NCBI GenBank assembly: GCA_002425885.1
Contig: DINC01000319.1
Coordinates: 1 to 6,303 of the forward strand
Length of the DNA stretch: 6,303 bases
Source: Spirochaetia bacterium UBA5550
Lineage (GTDB): Bacteria; Spirochaetota; UBA4802; UBA5550
Direction of reading: 5' to 3'
The translations under genes and the position numbers were made by a program. A model generated the notes under the pieces. That model worked only from the letters and a program-made list of their open reading frames with translations. It had not been told where the DNA came from and did no database searches. Positions within the stretch are counted from its first letter, which is position 1; every line of letters starts with the position of its first letter. Positions 1-6,000 of the stretch are shown piece by piece.

Positions 1-54
1 TATTATTCTTTATTATTAATTTAATTATATATATTTATTTAGAATAAAAAAGAT

Positions 55-60
55 AAGGAG
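55..60 (+). promoter_or_regulatory. Ribosome binding site of the first small gene
   Basis: AAGGAG lies six bases before the ATG at 67, close to ideal for a Shine-Dalgarno site, and fixes the start of the 91-residue protein. The rest of bases 1-54 is almost pure A/T. TAGAAT at 40-45 could be a -10 box, but no convincing -35 box stands at the right distance, so I do not call a promoter. Confidence 0.75.
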
Positions 61-66
61 ATCACA

Positions 67-342
67 ATGGCGGGTTTCACTCTAACTGATATACAAGTAG
101 CTGCTGAACATGAACAGCCGATTCTCAAGCAGACCATTGCCGAAGCTTGGGTAACAATGAAAAGAACTAACTGGGATGATACCAGATTCTGCACAATAAA
201 TCCATCTAATGTGCTTACATTCTCTCAGGCAAAAAGCTTTAAGAATTTTTATGAAAGTGAAGGCTGGTTTGTTCAGATAAAAAGAGCTACAAGAAATTAT
301 TATTTCGATATCTACAGAAGTCTTGAAGACATGCAGAAATAA
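67..342 (+). CDS. Small conserved-looking protein of unknown function (91 aa)
   Basis: I do not recognise this protein. It is a soluble 91-residue product with no signal peptide or membrane segment. The N-terminal half is mixed (residues 1-45, with the pair of tryptophans at W28 and W36). The C-terminal half is rich in aromatic and basic residues, with FYESEGWFVQIKRATRNYY from about residue 61 and then a short charged tail. The aromatic/basic character would fit nucleic-acid or protein binding, but that is only a guess. The reading frame is well supported as real: an AAGGAG site sits six bases upstream and a classic rho-independent terminator starts nine bases after the stop codon. The gene therefore looks monocistronic and possibly well expressed. 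The antisense frame over the same bases is taken as a shadow because it has no comparable start signals and runs through the terminator. Confidence 0.7.
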   Translation: MAGFTLTDIQVAAEHEQPILKQTIAEAWVTMKRTNWDDTRFCTINPSNVLTFSQAKSFKNFYESEGWFVQIKRATRNYYFDIYRSLEDMQK

Positions 343-350
343 AAACTTAA

Positions 351-384
351 AAACCCGCATTCCCGTAAAGGTCTGCGGGTTTTT
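351..384 (+). terminator. Intrinsic terminator after the 91-aa gene
   Basis: A perfect 9-bp stem (AAACCCGCA at 351-359 with TGCGGGTTT at 374-382) encloses a 14-base loop and runs into a T tract (380-384). It ends transcription of the small gene and separates it from the thioesterase gene, which would then need its own promoter or read-through. On the other strand the A-rich flank gives a weaker U tract, so partial bidirectional activity is possible. Confidence 0.85.
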
Positions 385-413
385 AATAATCCCACCCTGC
401 AAGACAACTCCAC

Positions 414-962
414 ATGAACGTAATTGAGGAATTCAAAAGTACGCTCCTTGAAGGAAAAAATCTCACTGAGGAATATCTTCAGCGTAAGCCCGATCTCTCT
501 TCTCCCGATGCAATCCAGATAATGCTGGAAATTCTGAAAGAGGTCTATAACTCAAAAATGCCCTTTAATACCTACCTTGGCATTAAAGTCACAGAGCTTA
601 ACCTTGACAGAGCAGTAATTGAGATAGACGCACGGGAGGAACTTCAGGGCAACTACGTTAAGAAAATTCTTCACGGCGGAGCAATTTCAGCAGTAATAGA
701 CCTGGCAGGAGGGATAATAGCACAGTCTCATGCCTTCGCAGGAATGAATGGCGTAACCATTGCAGAGCTTATTGCCCGGTTCAGTAAAATGAGCACTCTC
801 AATATCAGAGTTGATTATCTCAGACCCGGCTCAGGGGAAAAATTCAAATGTATTGCAAAAGTATTGCGTGCCGGGAATAAAGTTGCAGTTGTCCAGATGG
901 AGATGTTAAACGATAAAAATATTCTGATTGCCGCAGGCACAGGTTCATATCTTATCGGATAG
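414..962 (+). CDS. Hotdog-fold acyl-CoA thioesterase family protein (YigI/PaaI type)
   Basis: The protein is probably a cytoplasmic thioesterase acting on acyl-CoA or a similar thioester; the substrate cannot be read from the sequence. The hotdog domain spans about residues 50-181. The motif HGGAISAVIDLAGG (residues 87-100) supplies the HGG turn and the acidic D96 that polarise the thioester in this superfamily. It is followed by the typical strands VDYLRPG (133-139), RAGNKVAVVQMEM (152-164) and AAGTGSYLI (173-181). Residues 1-48 form a helical N-terminal extension, making the 182-residue product longer than minimal PaaI proteins (about 140) and closer to the YigI-like group. The ATG at 414 is the only reasonable start: an in-frame TAA lies at 387-389. 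However, no good Shine-Dalgarno sequence precedes it. The last 18 bp overlap the end of the opposing gene. Confidence 0.85.
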   Translation: MNVIEEFKSTLLEGKNLTEEYLQRKPDLSSPDAIQIMLEILKEVYNSKMPFNTYLGIKVTELNLDRAVIEIDAREELQGNYVKKILHGGAISAVIDLAGGIIAQSHAFAGMNGVTIAELIARFSKMSTLNIRVDYLRPGSGEKFKCIAKVLRAGNKVAVVQMEMLNDKNILIAAGTGSYLIG

Positions 963-1394
963 AAAGCTCCCCTCTTTCATCTCTTTACCATTATAATAGA
1001 TCAGCGGAACCTCTATTTTTGATTCAAGTTTATCCACAGGTATCGTTATACATCCCCTGCCGCAAAGCAGTTTTATCTCTTTTTCGGTGAAACCCAGGCT
1101 GTCAACAGTGAAATCCCCTGCTGAAATAAAGATCTGAGTCTCTTTTACCCCCTCCCCTTCGTATGTAAGGGAATACCAGGATGTACCCCGTGCAGAATTC
1201 CGCCCCTCATAAAGCTTTAAAGTCTGGACTTCTCCATTCTGTTTATAATACCTGCACTCCTTTATAATTTTTTCCATCTGCGGATTTCCATACTTTATAT
1301 TCCTGTCTTTCGCCTTAAACCTGTCATGGAAAAACGCAAAAACAGCGAGAATTACAACCAGGATGAATATTGTATATGATGCATATTTTTTCAT
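945..1394 (-). CDS. Hypothetical single-span membrane-anchored protein (149 aa)
   Basis: I do not recognise a family. The N terminus is MKKYAS followed by one hydrophobic segment (about residues 7-22) and then a basic and charged region. The charge pattern (lysines before, HDRFKAK after) leaves orientation open, but an uncleaved signal anchor with the C-terminal 125 residues outside the membrane is likely. No lipobox cysteine is present. The soluble part looks beta-rich, with alternating stretches such as TSWYSLTYEG (71-80) and ETQIFISAGDF (85-95). It contains three cysteines, C47, C111 and C115, the last two in CGRGC. I chose the ATG at 1394, preceded by AGG at seven-base spacing. A TTG two codons upstream (1400) with AAGGA at ten-base spacing is an alternative that gives 151 residues. 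The 3' end overlaps the thioesterase gene by 18 bp, tail to tail. Confidence 0.65.
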   Translation of the reverse strand: MKKYASYTIFILVVILAVFAFFHDRFKAKDRNIKYGNPQMEKIIKECRYYKQNGEVQTLKLYEGRNSARGTSWYSLTYEGEGVKETQIFISAGDFTVDSLGFTEKEIKLLCGRGCITIPVDKLESKIEVPLIYYNGKEMKEGSFLSDKI

Positions 1395-1475
1395 CTGCAA
1401 GCCTGCTCTGTCCTTATTCTAATCAAAAGATAAAATCTGCATAGTTATATTCAATCTTTTTTTCATGGCACAACA

Positions 1476-1510
1476 GCAAAAAGGAGCATACTTAGTATGC
1501 CCCTTTTTGC
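1476..1510 (-). terminator. Long hairpin terminator after ahcY
   Basis: GCAAAAAGG at 1476-1484 pairs with CCTTTTTGC at 1502-1510. Inside it GCATAC (1486-1491) pairs with GTATGC (1495-1500), leaving one A/C mismatch and a TTA loop: 15 base pairs in all. The A-tract/U-tract arms make it a rho-independent terminator that could act in both directions. It begins 20 bases after the ahcY stop and isolates ahcY from the membrane-protein gene downstream on the same strand. Confidence 0.8.
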
Positions 1511-1529
1511 ACGTAAATGTTAAATATAA

Positions 1530-2972
1530 TCAGTACCTGTAATGATCCGGTTTAAAAGGTCCGTTTATAGGAACTCCGATATAATCAGCCTGTTCTTTGG
1601 TGAGCTTTGTGAGCTTAACACCCAGCTTCGCCAGGTGAAGTCTTGCAACTTCCTCATCTAATTTTTTGGGAAGGATGTAGACTTTATTTTCAAGCTTTTT
1701 TGTAGCCAGTTCAATCTGCGCCAGGGTCTGGTTTGTAAAGCTGTTACTCATTACAAAACTGGGGTGTCCTGTTGCACAACCAAGGTTCACAAGACGACCT
1801 TCAGCGAGAACTATGATTGAGTTTCCTGACTCAACAGTCCATTTATCCACCTGCGGCTTTATATTCATCTTTTTACATTTGCTGTTGTTTTCAAGATAAT
1901 GCATTGCAATTTCACTGTCGAAGTGACCGATGTTGCACACAATTGCTCCATCCTTCATCTGCTCCATATGTTTCCCTGTGATAACATCGAGGTTTCCTGT
2001 GGTAGTTACAAAGATATCGCCGACTGATGCGGCTTTCTCCATTGTTGTCACCTCGTAACCTTCCATTGCAGCCTGTAGAGCACAGATAGGATCGATCTCT
2101 GTAATTAGAACTCTTGCTCCAAACCACTTCATGGACTGAGCACAACCTTTACCCACATCACCATATCCGGCCACAACAACGATTTTACCTGCGACCATTA
2201 TATCTGTCGCACGTTTGATGCCGTCAGCAAGGGATTCTCTGCACCCGTAAAGGTTGTCGAATTTTGATTTTGTCACAGAGTCATTAACATTGATTGCCGG
2301 GAAGAGCAGTTCACCGGATTTTGCCATGTGGTAAAGTCTGTGAACGCCAGTTGTTGTTTCTTCGGATACACCGCGTATGTTTTTAACATCCTCAGTCCAT
2401 CTTTTCGGAGATCTCTTTACGCTGGCTTTCACCCGTTCCATGACGATCTGCATCTCTTTATGATCATACTTCTGACTGAGAATGGAAGCATCCTTCTCCG
2501 CCTTATGACACTGGTGAACAAAGAGTGTGGCGTCTCCTCCGTCATCAACAAGGAGATTCGGGCCTTTTCCGTCAGGCCATGTAAGTGCCATCTCTGTACA
2601 CCACCAGTACTCTTCAAGCGTTTCACCTTTCCATGCGTATACTGCGCATTTTCCTGCTTTAGCTATAGCTGCAGCTGCGTGGTCCTGTGTTGAGAAAATG
2701 TTGCAGGACGCCCACCTGACATCAGCTCCCAGTTCAATAAGTGTCTCGATTAGAACTGCTGTCTGAATAGTCATGTGAAGACTTCCTGTTACGCGGAGCC
2801 CTTTAAGGGGTTTGGTTTTGCCGTATTTTTCACGTACAGACATGAGTCCCGGCATCTCTGCCTCCGCGAGCTCTATCTCCTTTCTGCCCCAGTCCGCAAG
2901 GTTGATATCAGCAACCAGGTTTTTGAGTTTTAGATCCAGTTCCATGAATCCGTCTTTTGTTTTAATATTCAT
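1530..2972 (-). CDS. ahcY: Adenosylhomocysteinase (S-adenosyl-L-homocysteine hydrolase)
   Basis: This cytoplasmic, NAD-dependent enzyme splits S-adenosylhomocysteine reversibly into adenosine and homocysteine. It relieves product inhibition of methyltransferases and feeds the methionine/SAM cycle. The 480-residue product is full length and intact. Visible landmarks are the substrate segment [15 protein letters not shown] (64-78, H66), VDDGGD (142-147), EETTTGVH (204-211, E205) and [11 protein letters not shown] (230-240, with K235, D239 and N240). The NAD-binding loop is GYGDVGKG (269-276), followed by NIGHFDSEI (347-355, H350) and the C-terminal tail KPDHYRY (474-480, K474 and Y478), which reaches the neighbouring subunit's cofactor in the family. 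Relative to the human enzyme (432 aa) an extra stretch of about 36 residues lies between D144 and E205, as in many bacterial forms. The start at 2972 has AGGAG six bases upstream. The next gene upstream on the same strand is the ArsR-methyltransferase fusion, 146 bp away. Confidence 0.98.
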   Translation of the reverse strand: MNIKTKDGFMELDLKLKNLVADINLADWGRKEIELAEAEMPGLMSVREKYGKTKPLKGLRVTGSLHMTIQTAVLIETLIELGADVRWASCNIFSTQDHAAAAIAKAGKCAVYAWKGETLEEYWWCTEMALTWPDGKGPNLLVDDGGDATLFVHQCHKAEKDASILSQKYDHKEMQIVMERVKASVKRSPKRWTEDVKNIRGVSEETTTGVHRLYHMAKSGELLFPAINVNDSVTKSKFDNLYGCRESLADGIKRATDIMVAGKIVVVAGYGDVGKGCAQSMKWFGARVLITEIDPICALQAAMEGYEVTTMEKAASVGDIFVTTTGNLDVITGKHMEQMKDGAIVCNIGHFDSEIAMHYLENNSKCKKMNIKPQVDKWTVESGNSIIVLAEGRLVNLGCATGHPSFVMSNSFTNQTLAQIELATKKLENKVYILPKKLDEEVARLHLAKLGVKLTKLTKEQADYIGVPINGPFKPDHYRY

Positions 2973-2978
2973 AAACTT

Positions 2979-2983
2979 CTCCT
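2979..2983 (-). promoter_or_regulatory. Ribosome binding site of ahcY
   Basis: On the minus strand AGGAG stands six bases before the ATG at 2972. This supports that start over the internal ATG at codon 10. Confidence 0.8.
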
Positions 2984-3118
2984 GAATTATTTTACATTTT
3001 AATTCCGCAGCAACTGCTGCCTTATGTCATACCAGTGAAGACGGGAATCTATTGAAACTTTCCTATAAAAAAGCATTTCAAAAAGATGGATCTCCCCCTT
3101 TGCGTATATGACCGACAA
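2984..3118 (-). other. Leader region between the ArsR-methyltransferase gene and ahcY
   Basis: This gap holds no gene. It contains a 14-bp palindrome, GCAGCAACTGCTGC (3007-3020), and an inverted pair TTGAAA (3052-3057) / TTTCAA (3076-3081). No clear intrinsic terminator or strong sigma70 promoter is visible, so co-transcription of ahcY with the upstream regulator is possible but unproven. I looked for SAH and SAM riboswitch features and did not see them. The repeats could be operators for the neighbouring regulator or chance; neither matches the palindrome at 4035-4062. Confidence 0.35.
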
Positions 3119-4033
3119 TTAAATCTTACTACATACATATATAAAAGGTTCCAGACCGTTATCAGCCCTGAACTTCTTTACTGATTCAATTTTAAAACCG
3201 CACTGTTCCATCCAGCCTTCAACAGTTGCATCGTGAAAACCGAGCCACCTGTGCCCGAACCTGCTTCGCATTGCTTCATTATTATGAATTGAAAGATCTC
3301 CGATTATCAGTCTCCCTCTTTTTTTCAGAATACGGCAGGCCTCTTCAATTCCCCTTGCCGGTTCATCCAGGTAGTGGAGAACCATATTTATTACAACGCA
3401 ATCAGCTTCCTCATCACGCAGGGGGAGATGCGAAAGTTCCCCGAGCCTGAATTCAATCTGTTCAGGAGGAATCCCGGAAAGATTCTGCCGTGCTATATCA
3501 ATCATGCCGGTAGATCTATCAACTCCTATTACCTTACTGCTACTTTTCAGCAGTAGTGCCGCCAGTTCGCCATTACCGCACCCCAAATCAGCAGTTACAG
3601 ATGATCTCTTCATAATTCCGAGAATCTCACTGTTGAGGTCAAGACCCGCCAGCATTTCACGCCTTATTGCGCTCCATCTGGAGGCTATTCCGTTAAAATA
3701 CTCCCGCCCCTTCCGGCTACGGTCAGCCATATACGATTCAAGAGATCTGCTGTCACTTTCATATAATGCACCTGTCATCTCCTGCCCTATAATTTTTATC
3801 ATTTTTTCAGCAGGGCCATTAGCCGGAACAGTATAAAAAGCCCAGAGCCCATCCTTTCTGCATGAGAGTATTCCCGCATCAGCAAGAATCTTCAGATGCC
3901 GGGAGATACGCGACTGTCCCATGCCGAGGACATCAACAATCTCATTAACATTCAGCTCGTGATTTAACAGAAGGCTGAGAATTCTGAGTCTTGTTTCATC
4001 CGAAAGAGCTTTTAAAACTGTCAAAAGTTCCAT
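3119..4033 (-). CDS. ArsR-type HTH regulator fused to a class I SAM methyltransferase-like domain (SahR-like)
   Basis: A two-domain cytoplasmic regulator of 304 residues. Residues 1-70 are an ArsR/SmtB winged helix: LKALSDETRLRILSLLL (7-23), then the HTH LNVNEIVDVLGMGQSRISRHL (27-47), then the wing around RKDGLWAFYTV (59-69). The ArsR metal-site cysteines (CVC pattern) are absent, so it is unlikely to sense metals. Residues 115-250 are a Rossmann methyltransferase-like domain with motif I DLGCGNGE (149-156), the acidic ribose-binding residue in VIGVDRS (D172), and DCVVINMVLHYL (211-222). This is the architecture described for SahR, an ArsR-family repressor that binds SAH through a methylase-related domain and controls SAM-cycle genes. 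The gene lies directly upstream of ahcY, which fits. A perfect inverted repeat abuts its start codon, implying autoregulation. No good Shine-Dalgarno site precedes the ATG; AGGA is 16 bases away, inside the operator. An active methyltransferase remains possible. Confidence 0.88.
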   Translation of the reverse strand: MELLTVLKALSDETRLRILSLLLNHELNVNEIVDVLGMGQSRISRHLKILADAGILSCRKDGLWAFYTVPANGPAEKMIKIIGQEMTGALYESDSRSLESYMADRSRKGREYFNGIASRWSAIRREMLAGLDLNSEILGIMKRSSVTADLGCGNGELAALLLKSSSKVIGVDRSTGMIDIARQNLSGIPPEQIEFRLGELSHLPLRDEEADCVVINMVLHYLDEPARGIEEACRILKKRGRLIIGDLSIHNNEAMRSRFGHRWLGFHDATVEGWMEQCGFKIESVKKFRADNGLEPFIYVCSKI

Positions 4034-4034
4034 A

Positions 4035-4062
4035 AACTATATCAATATATCCTGATATAGTT
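4035..4062. promoter_or_regulatory. Perfect inverted repeat, probable operator of the ArsR-methyltransferase regulator
   Basis: AACTATATCA (4035-4044) and TGATATAGTT (4053-4062) are exact reverse complements around an 8-bp A/T-rich spacer, giving 28 bp with the two-fold symmetry expected for a dimeric winged-helix protein. It begins one base upstream of the regulator's start codon and reaches into the predicted -10 box. Bound protein should therefore block its own transcription and perhaps initiation of translation. The assignment to this regulator rests on position, not on a known consensus. Confidence 0.7.
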
Positions 4063-4091
4063 ATATAAATTATTACTGCGGAAATAGTCAA
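4062..4091 (-). promoter_or_regulatory. Predicted sigma70-type promoter of the ArsR-methyltransferase gene
   Basis: On the minus strand TTGACT (4086-4091) matches the -35 consensus in five of six bases. TATATA/TTATAT (within 4062-4068) follows after 17-18 bp as the -10 box. The expected start of transcription, about 4055, lies inside the inverted repeat, giving a leader of only about 22 bases. Confidence 0.6.
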
Positions 4092-4302
4092 GATATTATT
4101 GCAAAAAAATAATCACTGCTTTGTGCAATGTAATAAAAAAAACATCATTATCAAGTTTACATAAGCGCTGTTAAAAGTTTTAATTCCATTCACGAAAAAT
4201 TATAATTGTAACTTTGCATATAAAATCACTACATATGTAAAAAATATTTTCTTTCCACTGAATTTATATAAATTAAACATATAACCAAACCGGAGAAAAA
4301 AC
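4063..4302. other. AT-rich divergent intergenic region upstream of pgk
   Basis: This region holds no gene. Short palindromes are TACATATGTA (4230-4239) and AATTTATATAAATT (4261-4274), the latter about 30 bases before the pgk start, where a -10 box or an operator could sit. TTGCAT at 4214-4219 might be a -35 box, but no well-spaced -10 partner is evident. The ribosome binding site GGAG (4292-4295) is seven bases before the pgk ATG. Confidence 0.5.
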
Positions 4303-5592
4303 ATGCTGCCTAATATCAACCTCCCGCTGATTCAGAATGCTGACCTTAAGGGGAAAATTGTTCTTGTACGCGTTGATCATAATGTTGTAAAAAGCGGAGT
4401 TATACATGACCCCTACAGAATTGATGCTACGATAGGTACACTCTACCATATAAATGCACGGGGCGGCAAAATGATCCTTATGACTCACGTAGGGAGGCCG
4501 CGTAACAAAAAAACCGGAGAACTAACACTCAGTGAAAAAACCTCAGTGCAGCCCATTGTGGAATACCTGCAGCAGAAGCTTCACATCAAACTTAAGGTTC
4601 CGGAATTTCTCCGCGATGACAAAAAGGGATACACAGGGATAGAGACATCAATCAATCACCTGATACGGGAACTGCGGGAGGATAAAATTGACGGTATATA
4701 TCTGCCTAACACCCGGTGGTTCTACGGCGAAGAGGCCAAGGATGAAAACCGCGAACGTTTTGCCAATCAGCTCGCAGGGCTTGCGGATATCTTTGTTAAT
4801 GACGCATTCGGTTCATGGCAGGCGCACGCGTCAACTGTTGATGTCAGCCGGTATCTCCCCTCATACGCAGGTTTTCTGCTTCAGAAGGAGATTGAAAACC
4901 TCGACAGAATTTACAACCCGCAGACACCGTTCCTTGCTGTTGTGGCAGGAGCGAAGTTCGACACAAAAATCGAACCTCTTTATGCTCTAATTCAAAAAGC
5001 AGACTGGCTTGTCCTTGGAGGGGTAATATACAATGCCTACCTCTGCGCGAAATACAACATCAGGATCAAGGGAGTTGAAGATGACGACCTTGAACATGCA
5101 AAAAAATTTGTGGAATTTGCGGCGAAGTTTCCCGGGAAGATAATCGAACCCCCTTATATTACAGAGTCTGACGTGCCTGATGCGCGTGAAGAGGGGAAAT
5201 ACCGGAAAATTGATATACGGACATTGAAATCCGGAACTTCACTGAACTATATTTATGATGTTGCCTCTGACAGTTTCTCAGTCGAAGAGGTTATTGAAAC
5301 TTTTCACAAGGCAAAAACAATCTTTGTAAACGCGGTAATGGGATACACTCCGCATTTCAACGAAGGGACAATCGCTCTTGACCAGCTTATTGATGAGAAC
5401 GATAGCGCTGTTAAGTTATACGGCGGCGGTGATACAATGCAGGAGCTGAAGCGGCTGCTGCCGGGACTTTATATCGCGGCAATAGACTCACCTGACTACT
5501 ATATATTCACCGGAGGCGGCGCAGTTCTTAAAGCTATTGAACAGGGGACAGTTACAGGGCTTGCACCGGTTAAGGCGCTGATTGAGAGGTAA
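4303..5592 (+). CDS. pgk: Divergent phosphoglycerate kinase
   Basis: The family transfers phosphate between 1,3-bisphosphoglycerate and ADP in glycolysis and gluconeogenesis. The 429-residue product is somewhat longer than usual bacterial enzymes (about 390-400). Conserved parts are RVDHN (23-27, D25 and N27), R39, THVGRP (61-66, H62 and R65), PNTRW (135-139, R138), NDAFG (166-170), GAKFDTKI (216-223, K218 and K222), GGGDT (374-378) and FTGGGA (402-407). Odd points are as follows. RVDFNVP is RVDHNVV. The usual AHRAH after NDAFG is shortened to WQAH, so the phosphate-binding arginine (R170 in human numbering) is replaced by Q173. The GPxGxFE nucleotide loop is AVMGYTPHF (344-352), lacking the ribose-contacting glutamate. 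About 15 extra residues lie between R65 and R138. The fold and catalytic K218/R39 remain, so it may be active with altered affinity, or a specialised paralogue. GGAG is seven bases before the ATG. No other glycolytic gene is nearby, and it reads divergently from the SahR-like gene. Confidence 0.9.
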   Translation: MLPNINLPLIQNADLKGKIVLVRVDHNVVKSGVIHDPYRIDATIGTLYHINARGGKMILMTHVGRPRNKKTGELTLSEKTSVQPIVEYLQQKLHIKLKVPEFLRDDKKGYTGIETSINHLIRELREDKIDGIYLPNTRWFYGEEAKDENRERFANQLAGLADIFVNDAFGSWQAHASTVDVSRYLPSYAGFLLQKEIENLDRIYNPQTPFLAVVAGAKFDTKIEPLYALIQKADWLVLGGVIYNAYLCAKYNIRIKGVEDDDLEHAKKFVEFAAKFPGKIIEPPYITESDVPDAREEGKYRKIDIRTLKSGTSLNYIYDVASDSFSVEEVIETFHKAKTIFVNAVMGYTPHFNEGTIALDQLIDENDSAVKLYGGGDTMQELKRLLPGLYIAAIDSPDYYIFTGGGAVLKAIEQGTVTGLAPVKALIER

Positions 5593-5604
5593 TAATAATT
5601 CATT

Positions 5605-6000
5605 TCAGGAATTCAGCAGAAATCCTTTTACTGAGTTATAGACATCTTCTGCAAGCTTAAAAAATTTAAAAGCAATATCCGGCGATGGTTTACCACATGG
5701 GGTCAAACCAAGATCTGCAGGATATCTTGCATCAATATACAATTCATTAAGCTGGTCAAAAATATCATTATCTACAGAAATCTCAAAATATGGCAAAACT
5801 CTCTCTTTTAATGTGATGAGGTCATGAAGACGGGGAACTTTACCTTCAAATTCCTCAAGAACAGCTTTGAAACATTTTTCAACCACCTGCTGACAATGAA
5901 AAGCTGTCATATTTGTCAGATTATCATTTCTGCATATCTCTTTAACAACAGCCAGATCATCACAGGCTGCATTAAGCCATGATTCAGCCTGCTTTTTCAT
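5605..6000 (-). CDS. HEPN-domain protein
   Basis: A single HEPN domain of 131 residues, made of four or five helices, of the kind paired with minimal nucleotidyltransferases. It opens with MKKQAESWLNAACDDL, typical of the family. The core signature FHCQQVVEKCFKA (34-46) follows, then LHDLITL (58-64), LNELYIDARYP (84-94) and a final helix (about 109-128). The RX4-6H ribonuclease motif of toxic HEPN proteins is not present in standard form; the closest match is K54-X4-H59. RNase activity is therefore doubtful and a binding or regulatory role is possible. I chose the ATG at 6000 because GGAG lies nine bases upstream; an in-frame ATG at 6015 would add MELYF but has no comparable site. The start lies inside the nucleotidyltransferase gene, so the two are translationally coupled. 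Its stop lies 12 bp from the pgk stop, tail to tail. Confidence 0.85.
   Translation of the reverse strand: MKKQAESWLNAACDDLAVVKEICRNDNLTNMTAFHCQQVVEKCFKAVLEEFEGKVPRLHDLITLKERVLPYFEISVDNDIFDQLNELYIDARYPADLGLTPCGKPSPDIAFKFFKLAEDVYNSVKGFLLNS

Noticed and set aside
1395..1400. TTG at 1400 as the start of the membrane protein
   Set aside because: The ATG two codons later has an acceptable AGG spacing and gives a standard MKK signal-anchor start; the TTG remains possible but is less likely.
2328..2766. Open frames on the plus strand inside ahcY
   Set aside because: They lie wholly antisense to an unmistakable, intact SAH hydrolase, have no ribosome binding sites and no recognisable domains.
2984..3118. 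SAH or SAM riboswitch upstream of ahcY
   Set aside because: The conserved sequence blocks and pairing of these riboswitches could not be found; only simple inverted repeats are present.
4209..4216. TAACTTTG resembling the Bacteroidota -7 promoter element
   Set aside because: There is no TTTG -33 partner at the right distance, and the strong Shine-Dalgarno sites of most genes argue against a Bacteroidota host.
4688..4990. 100-residue plus-strand frame inside pgk
   Set aside because: It is an alternative frame within conserved PGK sequence covering NDAFG and GAKFDTKI, and its translation looks like no protein family.
5593..5604. Shared terminator between the convergent pgk and HEPN genes
   Set aside because: The 12-bp gap and nearby coding ends show no GC-rich stem followed by a T tract.
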